Assembly (NCBI GenBank): GCA_044238435.1
Contig: JBIIDH010000147.1
Location: 1 to 7,238, forward strand
Reading direction: 5' to 3'
DNA from: VFMC01 sp044238435
GTDB taxonomy: Bacteria > Actinomycetota > Acidimicrobiia > Acidimicrobiales > Ilumatobacteraceae
Length of the DNA: 7,238 nucleotides
A model generated the notes under the pieces. It made no database searches. It had not been told where the DNA came from and saw nothing but the letters and a program-made list of their open reading frames with translations. A program made the translations under genes and the position numbers. How positions within the stretch are numbered: position 1 is the first letter of the stretch; every line of letters starts with the position of its first letter. Of this stretch, positions 1-5,093 are shown piece after piece.

Positions 1-658
1 GGATCTCGCCCGGCTTGAGGTTGGTGAGGAAGCTGTCGCGGCTCTCCTTCTGCGTCTCTTCGAGGAACGCACGACGGCTGAGCACCACGTTGTTGCGGTT
101 CTTGTCGAGCTCGATGATCTTCGCCTGAACGGTCTTGCCCACGTACGGGGCCAGATCGCGCACACGGCGCAGTTCGACGAGCGATGCCGGCAGGAAGCCA
201 CGCAGACCGATGTCGACGATGAGGCCACCCTTGACCACTTCGATGACCGGACCCTCGACGGTGCCCTCGGCTTCCTTGATCTTCTCGATCGTGCCCCACG
301 CCCGCTCGTACTGGGCGCGCTTCTTCGACAGCAGCAGGCGGCCTTCCTTGTCCTCCTTGGTGAGGACGAGGGCCTCGATGCGCTCGCCGAGGCTGACGAC
401 CTCGTGCGGGTTCACGTCGTTGCGGATGCTCAGCTCGCGGGCGAGGATGACGCCCTCGCTCTTGTACCCGATGTCGAGCAGCACCTCGTCGCGGTCGATC
501 TTGACGACCTCACCCGAGACGAGTTGGCCGTCTTCGACGTCGACCATGGTGCCATTCACCCAATCGGCGAACGAGACGTCGTTCTCGGTGATGGCACGGG
601 CGGGGGCTGCGGCCTCCTCGGTGCTGGTGTCGGAGGAGGAAGTGGTGATGTCGGACAA
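1..658 (-). CDS. rpsA: 30S ribosomal protein S1, N-terminal part (3' end outside window)
   Basis: S1 binds mRNA on the 30S subunit and helps bring it to the decoding channel; in bacteria it is built from repeated S1 (OB-fold) RNA-binding domains. About 219 residues are visible. After a variable, Ser/Thr/Ala-rich N-terminus, S1 domain 1 spans roughly residues 44-112 (VVKIDRDEVLLDIGYKSEG, then a LVLTKEDKEGRLLLSKKRA stretch). Domain 2 spans about 131-200 (VVKGGLIVDIGLRGFLPAS, then IIELDKNRNNVVLSRRAFLE). These stretches closely match mycobacterial RpsA as I remember it. The start I chose is TTG at 658, giving MSDITTSSS; no ATG or GTG lies between it and domain 1 at a sensible place. A weak GAAAG precedes it by about 10 nt. 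The only other in-frame candidate is GTG at 712, which would add 18 residues before an in-frame TGA at 736 and has no ribosome binding site. It follows the methyltransferase gene by 80 bp and may have its own promoter. Identity is secure; the start is less so. Confidence 0.95.
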   Translation of the reverse strand, partial: MSDITTSSSDTSTEEAAAPARAITENDVSFADWVNGTMVDVEDGQLVSGEVVKIDRDEVLLDIGYKSEGVILARELSIRNDVNPHEVVSLGERIEALVLTKEDKEGRLLLSKKRAQYERAWGTIEKIKEAEGTVEGPVIEVVKGGLIVDIGLRGFLPASLVELRRVRDLAPYVGKTVQAKIIELDKNRNNVVLSRRAFLEETQKESRDSFLTNLKPGEI

Positions 659-727
659 GGAACTGACTTTCGAGAAGGGGACGGAAACCGGGTAACGCGC
701 GAACCGCCCCACGGAAGGGACCCGGGA

Positions 728-736
728 ACGATATCA
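728..736 (-). promoter_or_regulatory. Possible extended -10 promoter for rpsA
   Basis: On the minus strand the 80-bp gap between the methyltransferase stop and rpsA begins with TGATATCGT, which fits an extended -10 (TGN followed by TANNNT). Transcription would start near 721 and give a leader of about 63 nt before the TTG start. I see no good -35 hexamer, so the case rests on the -10 alone. An internal promoter would let S1 be made in larger amounts than PolA, which is what one expects of a ribosomal protein. Confidence 0.3.
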
Positions 737-738
737 GT

Positions 739-1494
739 TCAGGCCGCAGAGTGCGAGGGCCGAACGCCGACGACCAGGAACTCCGGCTCCTCGACAGTGG
801 GAGCCCGGTCGCCGTAGGCCCCCGGCTCGACGCTGGCGACCGACCGCACCTCGAGGCCGCACACCCGGAACAACAGCCGCAGCTCCCTCGGGGTGTAGCA
901 GCCGGTCCACAGATCCACCTCCACGGCACGGCCCGACTCGTCACGCACCTCGGTGCGTTCGTGCTGCACACCGGCCTCGGCATCGAACGTGGCATCGGTC
1001 TGGTACTTCACGGCGAAGTACGAGTTGAAGGCCGACAGCGCCACCCGCCCACCGGGTCGCAGCGCCGCAGCGATGCCCCGCAGCACCTGCTCGTCCTCCC
1101 CCGCCCCGGTCTGCAGCCCGAACGCCCCCTGACACAGGCAGATCACGGCATCGAAGCCGTCGTGCAGGTGCGAGGCACCACCCAGCGCTCGGGCGTCGAG
1201 CACCTCGAACGTCGCTCCGTCGGGTGCCGCTGCGGACGCCAACTCGACGAACCGTCGGCTGATGTCGACCCCGTGCACCTCGATGCCGCGGCGAGCCAGT
1301 TCATGGGCGTGGCGCCCCGGCCCGCAGCCCACGTCGAGCACGCGCATGCCGGGCTGCAGGCCCAGCACCCGCACCAGGTGGTCGACCTCCTGGACGGTGC
1401 CCTTGGTGAACGAGTAGCGCAGATAGGCGGCGCCGAGATGATCGGCGATGGGCTCGAACCAGTGCGGTGCGGCCGCTGGTTCGGGGACCGTCAT
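739..1494 (-). CDS. Class I SAM-dependent methyltransferase, substrate unknown
   Basis: This 251-residue protein transfers a methyl group from S-adenosylmethionine to an unidentified acceptor, probably in the cytoplasm since no signal peptide or membrane segment is visible. The Rossmann-fold motifs are in order: motif I VLDVGCGPG at 52-60, the ribose-binding acidic residue in VHGVDIS at D77, an acidic residue in FEVLDARAL at D100, motif IV FDAVICL at 114-120, and the LRPGGRVAL strand at 145-153. The C-terminal part has CYTPRELRLLFRVCGLEV (199-216), a typical closing helix and strand of the Methyltransf_11/25 type. The ATG start at 1494 overlaps the polA TGA as ATGA, and no Shine-Dalgarno sequence is present, so translation is probably coupled to polA. 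The frame stays open upstream inside polA, but that extension reads as arginine-rich shadow sequence. It could modify a small molecule, an RNA or a protein; a role with PolA or S1 is only suggested by position. Confidence 0.88.
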   Translation of the reverse strand: MTVPEPAAAPHWFEPIADHLGAAYLRYSFTKGTVQEVDHLVRVLGLQPGMRVLDVGCGPGRHAHELARRGIEVHGVDISRRFVELASAAAPDGATFEVLDARALGGASHLHDGFDAVICLCQGAFGLQTGAGEDEQVLRGIAAALRPGGRVALSAFNSYFAVKYQTDATFDAEAGVQHERTEVRDESGRAVEVDLWTGCYTPRELRLLFRVCGLEVRSVASVEPGAYGDRAPTVEEPEFLVVGVRPSHSAA

Positions 1495-4142
1495 GACTTG
1501 GCGTCGGCCCAGGTGTCGCCCCAGGCCACGTTCACCTCGAGCGGCACGTCGAGTTCGGCTGCGTGGCGCATGATGTCGATGACCTGCGGGCCCACCTCGT
1601 CGCACTCGTCGAACGGCACTTCGACGATCACTTCGTCATGCACCTGCAGCACCACCCGCGCCCGTCGCTGCGTGGCGGTGAGCGCCTCGTCGATGCGCAC
1701 CAGCGCGACTTTGAAGATGTCGGCGGCCAGGCCCTGGATACCGGCGTTCATCGCCTGGCGCTCGCCCGCCTGACGGATGCGGAAGTTGGGGTTCGACAAC
1801 TCGGGGATGGGTCGCCGGCGGCCGAACAACGTCTCGGTGTAACCGCGCTCGCGGGCCTCGGCCACGGTGGCGTCCATGTAGGCCTTCACCTTCGGGAACG
1901 CCGTGAAGTAGGCGTCGAGGATGACAGCTGCCTCGTCGGTGGCGATACCCAGTCGCTGCGCCAGTCCGTAGGCCTCCATGCCGTAGGCGAGCCCGTAGCT
2001 GACCATCTTCGCCTTCGAGCGCTGCTCGATGCTCACCTCGCCCGGGTCGACCCCGAACACCCGGGCGGCGGTGGCGTTGTGGATGTCGCGGCCGCTGGTG
2101 AACGCGTCGATGAGGCCGGGGTCGCCCGCCAGGTGGGCGATGCAGCGCAGCTCGATCTGGTTGTAGTCGGCCACCAGCAAGCGGTGCCCGGCCGCCGGCA
2201 CGAACGCCTTGCGGAACAGGCGGCCCTCCTCGCTGCGCACCGGGATGTTGTGCAGGTTGGGCTGGTCGCTGCTGAGGCGGCCGGTGCGGGCCACGGTCTG
2301 GTTGAACGTGGCGTGGATGCGGCCGTCGGGCGCCACCTCGGCCAACAATCCTGTGCCGTAGGTGCTGCGCAGCTTCTCGACCTCGCGATACGCCAGCAGC
2401 GGTTCGATGAACTCGGGCCACTCGTCGCGCAGCTTCTCGAGTGTGGCCGCGTCGGTGCTGTAGCCGGTCTTGGTCTTCTTGCCCGGGGTGAGGCCGCGCT
2501 CGGTGTAGAGGATCTCGCGCAGCTGCACCGGCGAGTTCAGGTTGAACGGCCGGCCCACCACGCGCTGCAACTCGGCGCCGAGACGCTCGACCTCGGCGGT
2601 GAGCTTGGCGTTCAACTGGCGCAGTTCGTCGACGTCGACCGCGATGCCGACGTGCTCCATCTTGGCCAGCACCGCCACCAGCGGGTTCTCGATGGCGCGG
2701 TACAGATCGGCCATGCCCTGCTGCTCGAGCGCCACCTCCAGCACATCGGCGAGGCGACCCACGGCCAGTGCCTCGGCACCGGCCCGTTCGCGGCCGTCGC
2801 CCCGGTCGCCGAAGTCGAGTTGCCCCTGCGACGCACCGGCACCGTCGGCCTCGATGTGGTGGTCGGTGTACTTCGCCAGCAGCTCGTCGAGCGAGTAGCG
2901 GCTCTCGGCCGGGTCGATGAGATAGGCGGCGATGGCGGTGTCGAGCCGCAGCCCGCCGAGCGAGCGACCCTTCGCCAGCAGCGCCCGCATCACGGCCTTC
3001 ACGTGGTGGCCGCGCACTGCGGGCAGCGCTGCCACGGCATCCAGCACCGCGGGGTCGTCGACCAGCGACGAGCCAAGCCACAGCACGTCGCCGGTGGCAT
3101 GGTGGGCCACGACGGCAAGGCCGGCCAGCGCACTTCGCCCGGGGTCGCCAGTCCACGTGGCGGCCACGTCGGCCTGGGCGATCTGCTGCAAGGCCGCCAC
3201 TGCCTCGGCGGCATTCGCCGGCACCCGCAGTTCGGCGGTCAGCACCTGACCGCTGGGCGCGGCCGGGCCACTGCCCATACCCACCGCGTCGCGCAACCGG
3301 TCGTACAGCGCACGGATCTCGAGGAAGTCGAACAGGCGGCGCACCTCGGCGTCGTCGGGGTGCACGCCCAGCGAGTCGAGCTCGATGTCGAGGGGCACGT
3401 CGCGCCGCAGCACCATCAGCGCGGCGTTCTCGCGCGCTCGCTGTTCGTTCGCGATGAGCGCCTCGCGCAGCTTCGGCGTCTGGGCATCGACGTTGGCGAA
3501 GATGCCGTCGAGGCCGCCGTAGGTGGCGATGAGCTTGGCGGCGGTCTTCTCGCCCACACCCGGAATGCCGGGCAGGTTGTCGCTGGGGTCGCCGCGCATG
3601 GCGGCGTAGTCGACGTACTGGGCGGGAGTGACGCCCGTGCGCTCGAAGATGCCCGCTTCGTCGTAGAAGGCGTAGTCGCTGACGCCACGGCGGTTGTAGA
3701 GCACCTTCACGTGCGGGTCGTCGACGAGCTGGTAGCTGTCGCGGTCGCCCGTGACGATGATGACGTCGTGGCCGGCCTGCTTGGCCCGCTCGGCCATCGT
3801 GGCGATGATGTCGTCGGCCTCGAACCCAGCCAGGTCGACGGTGGTGACACCGGTGGCGGCACACACCTCCCTCACGAGACCCATCTGCTGGCGCAGGATG
3901 TCGGGCGACGCCTCGCGCTGGGCCTTGTACTCGCTGTACTGCTCGTGACGGAACGTCGGTTCGGGGCGGTCGAACGCCACCAGCACCCCGTCGGGGCGAT
4001 GATCCTTCAACAGGTTCACCAGCATCGAGGTGAAGCCGAACACGGCGTTGGTGACCTGGCCGCTGGACGTGGCCATGTCGGTGGGCAACGCGAAGAAGGC
4101 CCGGTAGGTGAGCGAATTACCGTCGAGCAGGAGCAGCTTCAC
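1491..4142 (-). CDS. polA: DNA polymerase I
   Basis: PolA (883 residues; E. coli 928) fills gaps and removes RNA primers during Okazaki-fragment maturation and excision repair. The 5' nuclease (about 1-285) keeps its metal ligands: D7, D58, E108/D110/D111 in GFEADD, D133/D135 in TGDRD and D185/D188 in GDPSDN, followed by the GIPGVGEKT helix-hairpin. The 3'-5' exonuclease-like region (about 300-475) has lost most catalytic acids: the DxE motif is replaced near AATWTGD (327-333), and only D401 (LDTAIAAYL) survives. The polymerase domain is complete: motif A VADYNQIELR with catalytic D659, motif B R708, K712, Y716, Y720, and motif C VHDE with D836/E837. The position equal to E. coli F762 is tyrosine, and motif A has N661 where Ser is usual. 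The start is GTG at 4142; an in-frame TGA, which is the pdtaR stop, lies 9 nt upstream, so no longer form exists without readthrough. GGGGCG close before the start is a possible ribosome binding site. The stop overlaps the methyltransferase start. Confidence 0.98.
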   Translation of the reverse strand: MKLLLLDGNSLTYRAFFALPTDMATSSGQVTNAVFGFTSMLVNLLKDHRPDGVLVAFDRPEPTFRHEQYSEYKAQREASPDILRQQMGLVREVCAATGVTTVDLAGFEADDIIATMAERAKQAGHDVIIVTGDRDSYQLVDDPHVKVLYNRRGVSDYAFYDEAGIFERTGVTPAQYVDYAAMRGDPSDNLPGIPGVGEKTAAKLIATYGGLDGIFANVDAQTPKLREALIANEQRARENAALMVLRRDVPLDIELDSLGVHPDDAEVRRLFDFLEIRALYDRLRDAVGMGSGPAAPSGQVLTAELRVPANAAEAVAALQQIAQADVAATWTGDPGRSALAGLAVVAHHATGDVLWLGSSLVDDPAVLDAVAALPAVRGHHVKAVMRALLAKGRSLGGLRLDTAIAAYLIDPAESRYSLDELLAKYTDHHIEADGAGASQGQLDFGDRGDGRERAGAEALAVGRLADVLEVALEQQGMADLYRAIENPLVAVLAKMEHVGIAVDVDELRQLNAKLTAEVERLGAELQRVVGRPFNLNSPVQLREILYTERGLTPGKKTKTGYSTDAATLEKLRDEWPEFIEPLLAYREVEKLRSTYGTGLLAEVAPDGRIHATFNQTVARTGRLSSDQPNLHNIPVRSEEGRLFRKAFVPAAGHRLLVADYNQIELRCIAHLAGDPGLIDAFTSGRDIHNATAARVFGVDPGEVSIEQRSKAKMVSYGLAYGMEAYGLAQRLGIATDEAAVILDAYFTAFPKVKAYMDATVAEARERGYTETLFGRRRPIPELSNPNFRIRQAGERQAMNAGIQGLAADIFKVALVRIDEALTATQRRARVVLQVHDEVIVEVPFDECDEVGPQVIDIMRHAAELDVPLEVNVAWGDTWADAKS

Positions 4143-4151
4143 GACGCCCCG

Positions 4152-4727
4152 TCAGGGCCTGAGGGTGCCGGCAACGATGCGTTCGGCGACATCGCGCATG
4201 CGCGACCGCTCGCTCATCGCCGTGCGCTGGATGAACGTGAACGCCTCCTGCTCGCGCATCGAGCACTCGTCGATGAGGATGCCCTTGGCACGGTCGACCA
4301 GCTTGCGGCTCTCGAGCTGCTCGCCGAGCGCGTCGACCTCGCTGTCGAGCTGCTGCAGTTCGCGGAAACGGCCGATGGCCACCTCGATGGCGGGGATGAG
4401 GTCGTTCTTCTGGAACGGCTTCACCAGATAGGCCAGGGCCCCGGCATCGCGGGCCTCTTCGATGATCTCGCGCTGGCTGAACGCGGTGAGCATGAGCACG
4501 GCGCAGATGCGTTCTGCAGCGATGGTGCGCGCCGCAGTGAGCCCGTCGACACCCGGCATCTTGATATCGAGGATGGCCAGGTCGGGTCGCAGTTCACGCG
4601 CCAGTTCGATGGCCTGATCGCCGCGACCGGCCTCGCCCACCACCTCGTAGCCCTCTTCCTCGAGGGACTCCTTGAGATCGAGCCGGATGATGGCTTCATC
4701 TTCGGCGATCACCACACGGATGGTCAC
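4152..4727 (-). CDS. pdtaR: ANTAR-domain response regulator, PdtaR type
   Basis: This 191-residue cytoplasmic regulator joins a phosphoreceiver domain to an ANTAR domain, which binds paired RNA hairpins and acts on transcription termination or leader RNA. Receiver residues are all present: acidic pocket E9/D10, phosphoacceptor D54 in LDIKMPGVDG, T81 in LTAFSQRE, and K103 in YLVKPF. A coiled linker follows (about 120-140), then the ANTAR three-helix domain (about 140-188) with RKLVDRAKGIL, EAFTFIQRTAM and a final RMRDVAERIV helix. It matches M. tuberculosis Rv1626 closely along its length as I recall that sequence. In mycobacteria the partner kinase PdtaS is encoded elsewhere, and no kinase is seen here. 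I chose GTG at 4727 (MTIRVVIAEDE) over ATG at 4760 because an AAGGA sits 8 nt upstream and the receiver begins at once; the longer form adds 11 residues and nearly touches the preceding stop. polA follows after 9 nt in the same reading frame. Confidence 0.93.
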   Translation of the reverse strand: MTIRVVIAEDEAIIRLDLKESLEEEGYEVVGEAGRGDQAIELARELRPDLAILDIKMPGVDGLTAARTIAAERICAVLMLTAFSQREIIEEARDAGALAYLVKPFQKNDLIPAIEVAIGRFRELQQLDSEVDALGEQLESRKLVDRAKGILIDECSMREQEAFTFIQRTAMSERSRMRDVAERIVAGTLRP

Positions 4728-4735
4728 GAGCGGCG

Positions 4736-4740
4736 TCCTT
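4736..4740 (-). promoter_or_regulatory. Ribosome binding site that fixes the pdtaR start
   Basis: AAGGA on the minus strand lies 8 nt before the GTG at 4727, a normal spacing. It falls inside the longer open frame beginning at ATG 4760, so it favours the shorter 191-residue PdtaR. It is the clearest Shine-Dalgarno sequence in the window; the genes at 5051, 5094 and 6826 have none. Confidence 0.7.
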
Positions 4741-4760
4741 TCGGGTCGGGCATGCGCCAT

Positions 4761-5051
4761 TCAACCATGTCGGGCAGTCATCCGGTCGAGCAGTTCGTCC
4801 TGCTCGGCCTCGAGCGCGGCGATCGAGTCGACCAGATGGCGGCGGTGCGCATCCATCGCCGCCGCGTGCTCAGACGCCCGCCGGTGCTCCGCCGACGCCC
4901 CCACCACCCCGATCGCTGCGTCGACACCGAGGTCGTCGGCATCGTCGCGGAGATACAGCGCCTGCTCGTCGGCCAGACGCAACTCGTCGCGCAGTGTGCG
5001 CAGGCGCACGCTGATGCGCCGCAACCGCCGTTCGTCGAGCCACGCACCCAT
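4761..5051 (-). CDS. Small charged helical protein of unknown function
   Basis: I do not recognise a named function. The 96-residue product is almost entirely charged, helix-forming sequence. A first helix runs about residues 6-40 (DERRLRRISVRLRTLRDELR, LADEQALYLRDDADD), a Gly/Val-containing hinge about 42-52, and a second helix about 54-94 ending in IAALEAEQDELLDRM. Leucine/isoleucine spacing suits a two-helix hairpin or coiled-coil dimer. There are no cysteines, no signal peptide and no membrane segment. The pattern of the second half resembles, from memory, short conserved actinobacterial hypothetical proteins. It is the first gene of the minus-strand unit, 33 bp before pdtaR. The ATG start has no ribosome binding site but lies 7 nt after a TACACT -10 element, so the message is probably leaderless. 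The same frame stays open for about 1.65 kb into the opposite strand of malQ; that part is shadow, as the conserved MalQ domains lie opposite it. Confidence 0.75.
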   Translation of the reverse strand: MGAWLDERRLRRISVRLRTLRDELRLADEQALYLRDDADDLGVDAAIGVVGASAEHRRASEHAAAMDAHRRHLVDSIAALEAEQDELLDRMTARHG

Positions 5052-5093
5052 GACCGAGAGTGTAGAGACGCGTCGACACGGCAGACTGGCGAC
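5052..5093. promoter_or_regulatory. 42-bp divergent promoter region between the pdtaR-polA unit and malQ
   Basis: The two opposing start codons (ATG at 5051 minus, GTG at 5094 plus) are separated by only 42 bp. This must hold the start sites of both transcripts unless they begin inside the neighbouring genes. It contains a good minus-strand -10 (5059-5064), a poor plus-strand -10 candidate CAGACT (5082-5087, 6 nt before the malQ GTG), and the perfect 8-bp palindrome GACGCGTC at 5067-5074 between them. No Shine-Dalgarno sequence is visible on either side. RNA polymerase could hardly occupy both promoters at once, so competition between them is likely. Confidence 0.55.
5059..5064 (-). promoter_or_regulatory. 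-10 element TACACT for the small protein-pdtaR-polA unit
   Basis: TACACT matches the actinobacterial sigma-70 type -10 pattern TANNNT. Its last base is 7 nt from the ATG at 5051, placing the transcription start at or beside the A of the start codon, a leaderless arrangement. A -35 box is not obvious 16-18 bp upstream. The same spacing occurs at 6813-6818. Confidence 0.55.

Noticed and set aside
135..695. Plus-strand open frame opposite rpsA
   Set aside because: Ser/Thr/Arg-rich shadow; the minus strand encodes two well-conserved S1 domains here.
1636..3864. 742-residue minus-strand open frame within polA
   Set aside because: Arg/Pro/Gly-rich shadow in another frame of polA; PolA motifs are continuous through the same region.
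4728..4760. Longer PdtaR starting at ATG 4760
   Set aside because: It would overlap its own ribosome binding site and add 11 residues before the receiver domain; GTG at 4727 has a proper AAGGA spacing.
1563..5093. Long plus-strand open frame running into malQ (would make a 1716-residue protein)
   Set aside because: The part before 5094 is the reverse complement, codon for codon, of polA, pdtaR and the small gene; its sequence is His/Val/Arg/Gly-rich with no recognisable motif, while the opposite strand carries complete conserved domains.
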